NCBI GenBank assembly: GCA_040403095.1
Contig: JBBALI010000006.1
Coordinates: 1 to 64,000, forward strand
Reading direction: 5' to 3'
Origin: JAQVCM01 sp040403095
Lineage (GTDB): Bacteria; Bacteroidota; Bacteroidia; Flavobacteriales_D; Crocinitomicaceae
DNA length: 64,000 nt
Positions 43,502 to 52,172 of this stretch are shown here, one piece after another. A program made the translations under genes and the position numbers. The notes under the pieces were generated by a model, which ran no database searches, had not been told where the DNA came from, and was given only the letters and a program-made list of their open reading frames with translations. The first letter of the stretch is position 1; each line of letters starts with the position of its first letter.

Positions 43502-43861
43502 TTAGAAATCTTTCATGAAATCATCATCTAAATCGTAGTATCCTTTTGATCCCTTTTTGTCTTTTCCAACATTTTTAACTTTAACTTTAGCCAATTTTTC
43601 GGATTTCTTTTCATTTCCAACAACTTCGTCTTCTGACTCAGTCGATTCATCTTCATCTAATTCATCTGTTGACACTTTTGAAGATTTTTCTTTCTTTAAA
43701 AATTCGTGCAAACCATTTTTCTTAGATTTCTCTTTCTTCAACTTTTCTTTCTTCTTAGACTTTTCTTCTTTTACAGAAACTTCAAACCCAAGTTTTTCAG
43801 CAATCTGAGTAAGCAATTCAACGTTTTCCGTTAATTCTGATTTCAAAACTAATTTAGGCAT
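43502..43861 (-). CDS. hypothetical Lys/Glu-rich small protein
   Basis: 119 residues. The first 30 (PKLVLKSELTENVELLTQIA, then EKLGFEV) form a short ordered helix. The rest is disordered and highly charged: a Lys-rich block (about 34-63), an acidic Asp/Glu/Ser block (about 66-84), and a second basic block before a D-rich end (YYDLDDDFMKDF). The head resembles the N-terminal region of small antitoxin-like or DUF2683-type Bacteroidota proteins, but no toxin gene is beside it. The basic middle could bind nucleic acid. It sits 41 bp upstream of the RelA/SpoT gene on the same strand and 30 bp after fumarylacetoacetase. Confidence 0.65.
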   Translation of the reverse strand: MPKLVLKSELTENVELLTQIAEKLGFEVSVKEEKSKKKEKLKKEKSKKNGLHEFLKKEKSSKVSTDELDEDESTESEDEVVGNEKKSEKLAKVKVKNVGKDKKGSKGYYDLDDDFMKDF

Positions 43862-43891
43862 ACTATAATCTATTAATTGTTAGACCTTTAT

Positions 43892-45175
43892 TTATTTAGC
43901 TGGTAAAACTTTCGTTGAAACTTCACCAAATCCAATTCTAATTCCATTTTTTTCGCTGAAACCTTTCATAATAACTGTGTCATTATCAAGAATGAATTTT
44001 CTTTCTGTTCCATCATTCATCTTCAATGGTTTTGTTCCTTTCCACGCTAATTCAAGCATTGATCCGTATGAATCTTCTGTCGGACCAGAAATTGTTCCTG
44101 AACCCATCAAATCACCACAGCGTATATTACATCCGTTTACGGTGTGATGCGCTAATTGTTGCGCCATGTTCCAATACATGTATTTGAAATTGGATTGACT
44201 GACCACGTTTTTATCTCCAGCTTCAGTTTGGATAATTACTTCCAAGTTAATATCATAAGATTTTTGTCCTTCATATTCCAAATAACTTAAAACAGCAGGT
44301 TCTTGCTCAGGACCTTCAACTTTGAAAGGCTGCAAAGCATCTAAAGTAACAATCCAAGGAGATAAACTTGAAGCGAAATTTTTAGCTAAAAATGGTCCTA
44401 GAGGAACGTATTCCCATGTTTGAATATCTCTCGCTGACCAATCGTTGAACAAACACATTCCAAATATATAGTCTTCAGCTTCTTCTGTTGAAATAGAATC
44501 TCCCAAAGGTTTTCCATCAAAAGTGATGAAAGCTGTTTCCAATTCAAAATCAAGATTTCTACAAGGTGCAAATATTGGATTTTCCTCTGGATTTGGTTTG
44601 ATTTGACCTTTTGGTCTGTGAATTGGTTCACCTGAAATAATTACAGAACTAGCTCTTCCGTGATATCCGACAGGAATCCACAACCAATTTGGTAATAATG
44701 CATTTGCAGGATCACGAAACATGGTTCCGACATTTGTTGCGTGTTCTCTACTTGAATAGAAATCTGTGTAATCACCAATTTGAATCGGCATACACATTTG
44801 AACTTTATCAAATGGGATCAATACTTGTGCAACATGATGTTCGTTATTTTTCAAATCACTGTTATCGGTGCTCAATAACTTTGAAATTCGATTTCTCAAA
44901 TCTCTTGTTGCTTTTTTTCCCTTTTTCATCAGGTTATTTAAAAAAGGATTGTCAAAATCCTCAGGACCAAATGCCAAGTTTTCAAGATAGCCCAAAACAT
45001 ATAAAGTCTTCAAATCTAGAACAAAATCTCCGATTCTTACTGCTGCACGTTTTGATAAACTACTCGATTGAATGATACCAAAAGGTAAATTTTGAATAGG
45101 GAAATCTGAACCTGACTGGATTTCAATCCACGATTTTAATGCTGGATTATTGGCTGCTATTAAAGTTGATTCCAT
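43892..45175 (-). CDS. fahA: fumarylacetoacetase
   Basis: About 427 residues. It cuts fumarylacetoacetate to fumarate and acetoacetate, the last step of tyrosine breakdown. Family landmarks are SDFPIQNLPFG near the start, DYTDFYSSREHATNVGTMFR, the metal site in DLMGSGTISGPTEDSYGSML, and FNDWSARDIQTWEYVPLGPF. The frame is open to an ATG at 45211, but that codon overlaps the -7 box at 45209-45216; ATG 45175 is therefore the better start. No other homogentisate-pathway gene is in the window. Confidence 0.93.
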   Translation of the reverse strand: MESTLIAANNPALKSWIEIQSGSDFPIQNLPFGIIQSSSLSKRAAVRIGDFVLDLKTLYVLGYLENLAFGPEDFDNPFLNNLMKKGKKATRDLRNRISKLLSTDNSDLKNNEHHVAQVLIPFDKVQMCMPIQIGDYTDFYSSREHATNVGTMFRDPANALLPNWLWIPVGYHGRASSVIISGEPIHRPKGQIKPNPEENPIFAPCRNLDFELETAFITFDGKPLGDSISTEEAEDYIFGMCLFNDWSARDIQTWEYVPLGPFLAKNFASSLSPWIVTLDALQPFKVEGPEQEPAVLSYLEYEGQKSYDINLEVIIQTEAGDKNVVSQSNFKYMYWNMAQQLAHHTVNGCNIRCGDLMGSGTISGPTEDSYGSMLELAWKGTKPLKMNDGTERKFILDNDTVIMKGFSEKNGIRIGFGEVSTKVLPAK

Positions 45176-45208
45176 CTTTGAACTTGAAATTAGTATTGAA
45201 TTGAATGA

Positions 45209-45216
45209 CAAATATA
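45209..45216 (-). promoter_or_regulatory. candidate -7 box (TATATTTG) for fahA
   Basis: TATATTTG on the minus strand fits TAnnTTTG and ends 33 bp before the ATG at 45175. Confidence 0.55.
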
Positions 45217-45391
45217 ATGAATTAGAAGCATTTAAAAATCCTACAATTATTAGTTTGCAAGTAAAAAATTGAACAATTGTAAACTCCTTTTGAAAGGAAA
45301 TAAGTTAAAAACTTGTGTAATAAGTAATTTTTACAATAAATTAAATAATAAATACTTTCCATGGTAAGTTTATTTGTAGAATTTTGCAAAG

Positions 45392-45405
45392 TCTAATCAA
45401 TTAGA
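45392..45405. promoter_or_regulatory. 14-bp inverted repeat in the leader of the first yceI gene
   Basis: TCTAAT-CA-ATTAGA lies 45 bp before the ATG at 45451 and just after a GAATTTTG near-match to the -7 box. A small dimeric regulator could bind here; no regulator gene is adjacent. Confidence 0.35.
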
Positions 45406-45450
45406 TTAAAGGACAAAAAACAATTATAAAATTTACAAATTAAAAAAAAC

Positions 45451-46032
45451 ATGAAAACAATTAAAATTACTTTGATGCTTGCTGTTGTAGCATTATTCTC
45501 ATTCACTGTTGTTGAACAATTTAGTTACACCGTTGACAATGCTCACTCAAGATTAGGATTCACAATCAAACACATGGGTATTTCAGATTTCAACGGAAAT
45601 TTTGGAAAATTCGAAACTAAAATTACAACTTCAAAAGCTGATTTTTCCGATGCAGTAGTTGAACTTTCAGCTGATGTAAACACAATCAACACTGGAAACG
45701 AAATGCGCGATGGTCACTTAAAAGGTGCTGATTTTTTCGAAACAGAAAAATTCCCAACATTGACTTTCAAAAGCACTGCTTTTAAATTGGTAAAAGGTAA
45801 AAACTACAAAATCGAAGGTGATTTAACAATGCACGGTGTTACTAAAAAAGTTACTTTAAATGCTGTTCATTATGGAAATGTTGAAAATCCTCAAAACAAA
45901 AAAACAGTTGCAGGATTTAAAGTTACAGGTGTTGTAAAACGTTCTGAATTCGGAATTGGTGTAGGTTTCCCAGCTCCAGGTTTGAGTGACGAAGTTAATT
46001 TACTTGCTGATTTAGAATTAGGAAGAAACTAA
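45451..46032 (+). CDS. YceI family periplasmic protein
   Basis: 193 residues: a signal peptide (LAVVALFSFTVVEQ) and a YceI lipocalin-like barrel (YTVDNAHSRLGFTIKHMGIS; VELSADVNTINTGNEMRDGH; YKIEGDLTMHGVTKKVTL; then EFGIGVGFPAPGLSDEVNLL). YceI proteins bind isoprenoid-like lipids in the periplasm; their exact role in Bacteroidota is unclear. It is the first of two adjacent YceI genes, 99 bp apart. A 14-bp inverted repeat in the leader may regulate it. Confidence 0.92.
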   Translation: MKTIKITLMLAVVALFSFTVVEQFSYTVDNAHSRLGFTIKHMGISDFNGNFGKFETKITTSKADFSDAVVELSADVNTINTGNEMRDGHLKGADFFETEKFPTLTFKSTAFKLVKGKNYKIEGDLTMHGVTKKVTLNAVHYGNVENPQNKKTVAGFKVTGVVKRSEFGIGVGFPAPGLSDEVNLLADLELGRN

Positions 46033-46131
46033 AATTTGCAAACAAAATACTGAGTTCAAGTGTTTCTCATTTGGACTCAGTTTTCAACATACTAGTTCTA
46101 AAATTTACATTCATTTACAAATAAAACAAAC

Positions 46132-46653
46132 ATGAGAAAATTAGTATTTTCTGCACTCACACTTTTATCTTTAACAGCTGTGTTTGCATTTACAACATTA
46201 CAAAACTGGAAAATCAAAGAGACACATCAAATTTCATTTTCTAGTAGTGATATCAATGGTGTTTTCAAAACATTTACTGGCACAATTTCTTTTGATGCAG
46301 CGGATCTAGCAAAATCAAAATTTGATTTGACAGTAGATGTTGCATCAATCAATACTGGTAACGGAATGATGAATAAACATGCCAAAGGAGACGATTGGTT
46401 TAATGCAGAAAAATATCCTTCTATCAAGTTTACTTCAACTAAGATTGAAAAATCAGGAACAGATTTCAAAGCGATTGGAACTTTGGAAATGCACGGAATC
46501 AAAAAAGATTTCACTGTTCCCTTTAGTTTTAAAAAGAACATTTTTAAGGCAAATTTCTCAGTAAATAGAACAGATTTCAAAGTAGGGAAAGCAGACAATG
46601 ATGTTTCGACATTATTGAAAATTGACGCGACGATTCCAGTAGCTAAAAAATAA
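46132..46653 (+). CDS. YceI family periplasmic protein, second copy
   Basis: 173 residues: signal peptide (LVFSALTLLSLTAVFA) and a shorter, diverged YceI barrel (HQISFSSSDINGVFKTFTGT; VDVASINTGNGMMNKHAKGD; then FKAIGTLEMHGIKKDFTVPF). It lacks the conserved start (YTVDNAHSRLGF) and the C-terminal loop of the first copy, so ligand binding may differ. It follows the first copy by 99 bp and is closed by a strong terminator, so they may share one transcript. Confidence 0.88.
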   Translation: MRKLVFSALTLLSLTAVFAFTTLQNWKIKETHQISFSSSDINGVFKTFTGTISFDAADLAKSKFDLTVDVASINTGNGMMNKHAKGDDWFNAEKYPSIKFTSTKIEKSGTDFKAIGTLEMHGIKKDFTVPFSFKKNIFKANFSVNRTDFKVGKADNDVSTLLKIDATIPVAKK

Positions 46654-46672
46654 TTTCCTTTATTCAATGCAT

Positions 46673-46705
46673 AAAAAAGGCTTCACATTCTTGTGAAGCC
46701 TTTTT
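46673..46705. terminator. bidirectional terminator between yceI and ychF
   Basis: A 9-bp GGCTTCACA / TGTGAAGCC stem with a 4-nt loop is flanked by A5-6 and T5, so it can stop transcripts from both convergent genes. Confidence 0.9.
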
Positions 46706-46727
46706 CGTTTGAGATCAATTCAACTGA

Positions 46728-47825
46728 TTAAACATTGAATCTAAAATGCATGATATCACCGTCTTCAACGATGTATTCTTTTCCTTCTACTTTAAACTTT
46801 CCAGCATCTTTCACCGCAGCTTCAGATCCAAGGGTTGTGAAATCAATAAATTTCATTACTTCTGCTCGGATAAATCCTTTTTCAAAATCAGAGTGAATTA
46901 CACTTGCAGCTTGTGGTGCCGTCATTCCGCGGGTAATTGTCCAAGCGCGCACTTCTTTGACACCAGCTGTGAAATAGGTTTGTAATTTCAACAAAGCATA
47001 AGCTGAACGAATCAAACGATTAACGCCAGACTCTTCCAAACCTAATTCATCTAAAAACATTTGTCTTTCGTCAAAAGTTTCCAATTCAGTGATATCCGCT
47101 TCAATTTTAGCACCAATTACCAAAACCTCGGCCTCTTCATCTTTTACATTTTCTTTGACGATGTCTACATATTTATTGCCTGTTTTCACGGACGCTTCGT
47201 CTACGTTACATAGGTATAATACAGGTTTTGAAGTAATCAATTGGAATTTATGAACGATTTCCCATTCTTTTTCATCCAATTCCATGGCACGAACTGATTT
47301 TCCTTGCTCTAAATGTGCTTTGACCTTGATTGCCAATTCATTTTCTTTCAAGATATCTTTGTCGCCAGATTTTAAATTTCTCGCCAAACCAGCGATTCTT
47401 TTTTCAATCGTTTCAAAATCTTTTAATTGCAATTCGATGTCAATCACTTCTTTGTCGCGAATTGGATTCACAGAACCATCAACGTGGATGATATTTCCAT
47501 CATCAAAACAACGCAAAACGTGAATGATTGCATCCGTTTCACGAATGTTTGCCAAAAATTGGTTCCCAAGTCCTTCGCCTTTTGAAGCACCTTTTACCAA
47601 ACCTGCAATGTCAACAATTTCCATGGTTGTAGGAACAACACGCTCAGGATTTACAATTGCTTCCAATTTTTCCAATCGAGGATCTGGGACAGAAATTGTT
47701 CCCACATTTGGTTCGATTGTACAAAAAGGAAAATTCGCTGATTGCGCTTTTGCGTTGGATAAACAGTTAAACAAAGTAGATTTACCTACATTCGGTAATC
47801 CAACAATTCCACATTTTAATGCCAT
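46728..47825 (-). CDS. ychF: ribosome-associated GTPase/ATPase YchF
   Basis: 365 residues, full length. The P-loop is GLPNVGKSTLFNCLSNAKAQ (8-27). NFPFCTIEPNVGTISVPDPR gives the switch region, and VDIAGLVKGASKGEGLGNQF gives the DxxG motif. Instead of the usual NKxD, the specificity motif is YLCNVDEA, typical for this ATP-preferring Obg-family enzyme. A TGS domain closes the protein (MTAPQAASVIHSDFEKGFIR). It acts in the cytoplasm near ribosomes in stress control. A TACCTTTG box lies 16 bp before the ATG. Confidence 0.96.
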   Translation of the reverse strand: MALKCGIVGLPNVGKSTLFNCLSNAKAQSANFPFCTIEPNVGTISVPDPRLEKLEAIVNPERVVPTTMEIVDIAGLVKGASKGEGLGNQFLANIRETDAIIHVLRCFDDGNIIHVDGSVNPIRDKEVIDIELQLKDFETIEKRIAGLARNLKSGDKDILKENELAIKVKAHLEQGKSVRAMELDEKEWEIVHKFQLITSKPVLYLCNVDEASVKTGNKYVDIVKENVKDEEAEVLVIGAKIEADITELETFDERQMFLDELGLEESGVNRLIRSAYALLKLQTYFTAGVKEVRAWTITRGMTAPQAASVIHSDFEKGFIRAEVMKFIDFTTLGSEAAVKDAGKFKVEGKEYIVEDGDIMHFRFNV

Positions 47826-47841
47826 TTGAAAAAAATTTGTG

Positions 47842-47849
47842 CAAAGGTA
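47842..47849 (-). promoter_or_regulatory. candidate -7 box (TACCTTTG) for ychF
   Basis: TACCTTTG on the minus strand matches TAnnTTTG and ends 16 bp before the ATG at 47825. Confidence 0.5.
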
Positions 47850-47937
47850 AGGAAATCATTGGAAAATGAAGGTTGAATTGACTTAAATGTGAACGCGAAC
47901 CCATTAAAAATCACAAATTTTAAATAAAAAAACTTTA

Positions 47938-48390
47938 TTAATTACTGGATAAAAAATCGCCAATTTTGATTTTAAATTTCGATTCCAAATCACCTAATTT
48001 TTCAACTAAAGGATTGTATACAAAGTTGTTTGATTGCTCAGAAATTTGTTTAAAAGGAACTAAATTTTGACTTCCGTTCTCATCCTCGACCAACATTTTC
48101 AATCTATTGAAAAAATCAACATTCAACTCCGCTCCTACTGATTTGATAAATCGTACGGATGAATCAATGGAACAACCTGAAGCATTTTCATGCGTTAAAT
48201 CGACTGCCAAAGCAACGAAATAGGGATTCATCACTTCACCAGCAGCTTTCAACTGATTTCCGTGCGCCGCCCATTGTTTGGTAAATTCCTCCAATTGCTC
48301 ATTCAACCAAGAAATCTCAGTTGAATTCAAAGGTCTATTGGATTGATACAGCCAAAGTCTTGAATTTGGATTTAAATCTTTGATGCTCAT
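47938..48390 (-). CDS. conserved Bacteroidota hypothetical protein (often mislabelled ABC transporter ATPase)
   Basis: 150 residues with no Walker motif, signal peptide or membrane segment. The core reads SRLWLYQSNRPL, FTKQWAAHGNQLKAAGEV, and HENASGCSIDSSVRFIKSVG. From memory, this family is labelled ABC transporter ATPase in Bacteroidota genomes, which the sequence does not support. It is 5 bp downstream of the HdrB-like gene, so it probably works in the same context, but its role is unknown. The conserved Cys in SGCSID could be functional. Confidence 0.75.
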   Translation of the reverse strand: MSIKDLNPNSRLWLYQSNRPLNSTEISWLNEQLEEFTKQWAAHGNQLKAAGEVMNPYFVALAVDLTHENASGCSIDSSVRFIKSVGAELNVDFFNRLKMLVEDENGSQNLVPFKQISEQSNNFVYNPLVEKLGDLESKFKIKIGDFLSSN

Positions 48391-48395
48391 ATTAA

Positions 48396-49190
48396 CTATA
48401 AATCAGCAGCGTTTGCAATCAATTCAGCTACATCCAACACTTGGATTTCATTCTCTTTGTTGAAGTTTTTAACTCCGTCTGTCATCATTGTGTTGCAAAA
48501 TGGACAACCTGTTGCTATGATTTCAGCATTTGTTTCCATGGCATCTTCAGTGCGTTCAACATTGATTTCCTTGTTGCCTTTTTCCGCTTCTTTGAACATT
48601 TGAGCACCACCAGCACCGCAGCATAATCCGTTTGTTTTGCAACGTTTCATTTCAATCAATTCGGCATCTAACTTCTCAATTAATGAGCGAGGTGCTTCAT
48701 ATACATCATTCGCACGACCTAAATAACAAGGATCGTGAAAAGTGATTTTTTTGCCTTTGTAAACGCCACCACCTTCAATTGCAAGTTTGCCATCATTGAT
48801 TAGCCCTTGAATCAATTGTGTGTGGTGAATTACTTCATAATTTCCACCCAATTCAGGATACTCGTTTTTCAAAGTATTGAAGCAGTGTGGACAAGCTGTA
48901 ACGATTTTCTTTACTTCGTAACCGTCCAACACTTGAATATTCATCATTGCTTGCATTTGGAAAGTAAATTCATTTCCTGCGCGTTTTGCAGGATCTCCAG
49001 TACAACTTTCTTCCGTCCCTAGAACTGCAAATTTCACGTCACATTTGTTCAAAATTTTAACAACTGCTTTGGTGATTTTTTTTGCTCTATCGTCAAAACT
49101 TCCAGAACATCCTACCCAAAATAAAATATCAGGAGTTTCTCCTTGAGCCATCATTTCTGCCATTGTAGGCACTTTCAAATTGTTTTCCAT
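48396..49190 (-). CDS. HdrB/GlcF-like iron-sulfur protein (two CCG domains)
   Basis: 264 residues with two cysteine-rich CCG domains. The first is LFWVGCSGSFDDRAKKI...CTGDPAKRAGNE...CPHCFNTLKNEYPE; the second is FHDPCYLGRANDVYEAPRSL...CKTNGLCCGAGGAQMF...CPFCNTMMTDG. In HdrB-type proteins this domain holds a noncubane 4Fe-4S cluster, usually for electron transfer to disulfides or quinone. It pairs with the membrane 4Fe-4S protein at 49675, as HdrB with HdrC. The true electron partner in these aerobes is not known. The small membrane protein at 49298 lies between the two. Confidence 0.88.
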   Translation of the reverse strand: MENNLKVPTMAEMMAQGETPDILFWVGCSGSFDDRAKKITKAVVKILNKCDVKFAVLGTEESCTGDPAKRAGNEFTFQMQAMMNIQVLDGYEVKKIVTACPHCFNTLKNEYPELGGNYEVIHHTQLIQGLINDGKLAIEGGGVYKGKKITFHDPCYLGRANDVYEAPRSLIEKLDAELIEMKRCKTNGLCCGAGGAQMFKEAEKGNKEINVERTEDAMETNAEIIATGCPFCNTMMTDGVKNFNKENEIQVLDVAELIANAADL

Positions 49191-49297
49191 AAAAACTATT
49201 TAAATTCTATTAGATTTCCTTCATAAATATTCGGGCAACCTGTTTTAGTCATGAAATCATCTATTACAGATTGTTCTTTTATTTAATTTAACACTCA

Positions 49298-49600
49298 TTA
49301 AAAACCAATCAAAAATTTGATTCCCAAGGATCCAGCCATAACAATCAAGGTTCCTAAAACTGCATTATAAGGCTTTTGAGCTTGGTATTTTTTAGCAATA
49401 AACCAAGCGGCAATGCCTCCGCCGATAAATACAATACTCACAGCGACGAAATTGATGATCACTTTTTCTTGTGGAACAGACTGAAAATTGAAATTTCTAC
49501 CTTTCAAATTAAGATTGGCATGCATTCCGAAAAGTATACCCCAAACGCCCACGAAAAGCGTGTATAATACCTTTGTAAAAATAATTTCAATTTTTTTCAT
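49298..49600 (-). CDS. hypothetical small membrane protein
   Basis: 100 residues with three predicted membrane segments (VLYTLFVGVWGILFGMH, IINFVAVSIVFIGGGIAAWF, AVLGTLIVMAGSLGIKFLIG). No family recognised. It is flanked on the same strand by the two iron-sulfur genes (74 bp and 107 bp), so it may be an accessory subunit of that complex. Confidence 0.7.
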   Translation of the reverse strand: MKKIEIIFTKVLYTLFVGVWGILFGMHANLNLKGRNFNFQSVPQEKVIINFVAVSIVFIGGGIAAWFIAKKYQAQKPYNAVLGTLIVMAGSLGIKFLIGF

Positions 49601-49674
49601 AATATATTGTTTTAAATTGATAAAAATAAAATATTAAGCTGAAAACCAAAAAATCATCTTTTATTACAGTCTAT

Positions 49675-51000
49675 TTAAGCTTCGTCTTTCCAATTCAACC
49701 TGTCAGCAGGTGAAAATTGCCAAGGCGCTCCATTATTTTCAATATTTGTCAACATTCCTGTCAATTCAGTTGGCATTTTAGATTCTTCCATTACCAAATA
49801 TCTTCTCAAATCAACGATAATTGAAAGTGGATCAATGTTTACTGGACATTCCTGCACACAAGCGTTACAAGAAGTACAAGCCCAAATTTCTTCCTCGGAA
49901 ATGTAATCACCAATCAAACTTTTTCCGTCGTTAAAATCCTTGCCATTTTTGCGAATTCCGTCACCCAATTCAACCATTCGGTCTCTGGTGTCCATCATGA
50001 TTTTGCGCGGTGACAATAATTTTCCAGTTTGGTTTGCTGGGCAGGCGGAAGTACATCTTCCACATTCGGTACAAGTATATGCATCCAACAAATTTTTCCA
50101 AGTCAAATCGGTCACGTCTTTTGCTCCGAATCTCTGTGGTTCCGCATCTGCCGGGGCTGCTGCATAAGGATCGGCATTTGGATCCATCATCAACTTCACC
50201 TCTGCAGTAACAGATTCCATGTTGGTGAATTTCCCTTTTTTCTCCAAATTAGAATACCAAGTGTTTGGAAAAGCCAATACAATATGGAAATGTTTGGAGT
50301 AAGGCAAGTAATTCAAAAATCCGAATACCATGGCAATGTGTCCCCACCAGCCAATTCTTTCAATCAAATGTAAACCATGCTCCGAAACAGAACCGAAAAT
50401 TGCGGGTCCAATCAAACTACTGATTGAAAAGCCCAATGAACCTTCCCCTTCTAAATGAGATTTTCCTTGAGAATAGAGTACCTCATCAGCGCCATTCATC
50501 ATGAATATGAAACAAATCAAAACGATTTCTGCAATCAAAATTAAATTGGCATCTTTCTTTGGCCAACCTGCCAATTCTTTCATGTTTAGTCTTGGTAATT
50601 TCAACAAATTTCTTCTTGACAAAAAGAAAACAGTTGCAACAAACGCCAAAACAGATAAAATCTCAATGAAACTTACCATGAAAGTGTAAAATCCTCCCAA
50701 AGCACCATGAAACATTCTGTGATTTCCCGTTAAACCATCCGCAATGATTTCGATTAATTCAATTTGTGTAATGACAAAAGCAGCATACAAACACAAATGT
50801 AATAAAGCTGGAATTGGTCTTGCGAACATCTTTTTCTGTCCCAAAGCAACTAATGTCATGACTTTCCATCTTTCCCCTTTTTGGTCATTTCTCTTGACGT
50901 CTTTACCAAGTAAAATATTTGAGCGAACTTTTGAAATGTTCCAACCAAAAAAACCAAATCCAACGATTGTTAAAACCGCAAAAACTAAAATAGCTAACAT
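49675..51000 (-). CDS. membrane-bound 4Fe-4S protein (HdrC/NarI-like)
   Basis: 441 residues. The N-terminal half has five to six membrane segments with His residues, like a cytochrome-b-type (NarI/DsrM) domain. The C-terminal half has two 4Fe-4S binding sets: CTECGRCTSACPANQTGK (about residue 307) and CTSCNACVQECPVNIDP (about 375). This architecture passes electrons between a membrane quinone or heme site and a soluble partner, here most likely the HdrB-like protein downstream. By sequence it could be a quinone-linked oxidoreductase; the substrate is unknown. It starts 15 bp after the MlaD gene. Confidence 0.88.
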   Translation of the reverse strand: MLAILVFAVLTIVGFGFFGWNISKVRSNILLGKDVKRNDQKGERWKVMTLVALGQKKMFARPIPALLHLCLYAAFVITQIELIEIIADGLTGNHRMFHGALGGFYTFMVSFIEILSVLAFVATVFFLSRRNLLKLPRLNMKELAGWPKKDANLILIAEIVLICFIFMMNGADEVLYSQGKSHLEGEGSLGFSISSLIGPAIFGSVSEHGLHLIERIGWWGHIAMVFGFLNYLPYSKHFHIVLAFPNTWYSNLEKKGKFTNMESVTAEVKLMMDPNADPYAAAPADAEPQRFGAKDVTDLTWKNLLDAYTCTECGRCTSACPANQTGKLLSPRKIMMDTRDRMVELGDGIRKNGKDFNDGKSLIGDYISEEEIWACTSCNACVQECPVNIDPLSIIVDLRRYLVMEESKMPTELTGMLTNIENNGAPWQFSPADRLNWKDEA

Positions 51001-51015
51001 ATTATTTTATTTTGA

Positions 51016-52050
51016 TTATGGCATTGAATCCAATAATTTTCTTAATTTTTTCTCTTCAATTTTAGTAATTGGAACGCCTTTTGTTTTGGCTCCAAGTACT
51101 GAGAAATGAATATATCTTTCAGGATGTAGCTGAAGATCATTGACCAGATTTTGTAATTCTTTATTTGTATTGACTAATTCATCATACAATTTCTGATCAT
51201 TTAGTAACATTCCTAACGTTCCTTTTCCTTCGGAAGCATTTTTCATCAAATCATTCATTGTTTTGATGGTTTTTTGCGCATCGCCAATCACAGATTTGAA
51301 ATCAGCAGTAACTAAATCGTCTGTGATTTTTTTCGAATTGCCTATGATAGATGTGATTTTTTCATTACTCAATTTTAAATTGGTAGTGATGTCATCAACA
51401 TTTCTTAAGATATTGTGCAATTGCACTTTTTCTGATTGAACCAAACCTTCGACCTCCAAGGCAACGTTTCCAAATCTTTTGATGGCTATTTTTACTTCTT
51501 GCATGCTTCCTTCCAAAGATGAAGTTGCGGTTGTATCCCAAAAAGCTGAAATAGAACCAATCACATCATCAACAGAGTTCATCATTTTCTGTAATTTCTG
51601 ATTTATTGGTTCGACATAAGATTTCACTTGCGAAATGATGTCAACAGAAACAACTCCTTGAATTTTATCACCAGGACTATAAAATCCTTTGGATAAATCA
51701 GATCCAGGTTGAATGATCATTCCTTTGGTGAAAAAATCCAACGCACCTACTTCAACTGCTGAGGAGCGAGGAATTCTAAAATTATCATCTTGAATATTGA
51801 AAGATATTAATACGCGCTTGGTGGAATCTTTTTCTTGTGTCAATTCAACTTTCAGAACTTTGCCAACTTCCACTCCATTCACAATGACAGAACTAGAGCC
51901 AACAACGCCACCTGAATTAGAGAAATAGGCATAGTACACATCATCTCCACCAAAAAAGCTATTCCCTTTCAAAAAATTGACACCTAATACCAACAAAGTG
52001 ATGGCAAAAATGGCAATGATTCCTGTTTTTAATTCTTTAGAAATTGTCAT
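51016..52050 (-). CDS. MlaD/MCE family lipid-transport protein
   Basis: 344 residues. One N-terminal membrane anchor (TGIIAIFAITLLVLGVNFLK) leads to a single MCE domain (about 38-118: YYAYFSNSGGVVGSSSVIVN; LDFFTKGMIIQPGSDLSKGF), then a long helical tail to the C-terminus. MCE proteins form hexameric rings that carry phospholipids between inner and outer membranes. The matching MlaE/MlaF genes are not in the window. It lies between the amidase gene and the iron-sulfur genes, 122 bp and 15 bp away. Confidence 0.92.
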   Translation of the reverse strand: MTISKELKTGIIAIFAITLLVLGVNFLKGNSFFGGDDVYYAYFSNSGGVVGSSSVIVNGVEVGKVLKVELTQEKDSTKRVLISFNIQDDNFRIPRSSAVEVGALDFFTKGMIIQPGSDLSKGFYSPGDKIQGVVSVDIISQVKSYVEPINQKLQKMMNSVDDVIGSISAFWDTTATSSLEGSMQEVKIAIKRFGNVALEVEGLVQSEKVQLHNILRNVDDITTNLKLSNEKITSIIGNSKKITDDLVTADFKSVIGDAQKTIKTMNDLMKNASEGKGTLGMLLNDQKLYDELVNTNKELQNLVNDLQLHPERYIHFSVLGAKTKGVPITKIEEKKLRKLLDSMP

Positions 52051-52172
52051 TTAGATAATATTTTTCAGTATTTGTCATACAATTTGAGCAAACAGCAATC
52101 ATTAAAATTCAAAAATAATCAAATCATTCAAATCAATCCTTACTTAATTCAATATTTAAAAAAAAGACAACA

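Noticed and set aside
43502..43861. Toxin-antitoxin system around the Lys-rich small protein
   Set aside because: The head is antitoxin-like at most; both neighbours are clear housekeeping enzymes and no toxin-sized frame is present.
47938..48390. Call of ABC transporter ATPase for the 150-residue protein
   Set aside because: No Walker A, Walker B or signature motif is present. The usual database name is not backed by sequence.
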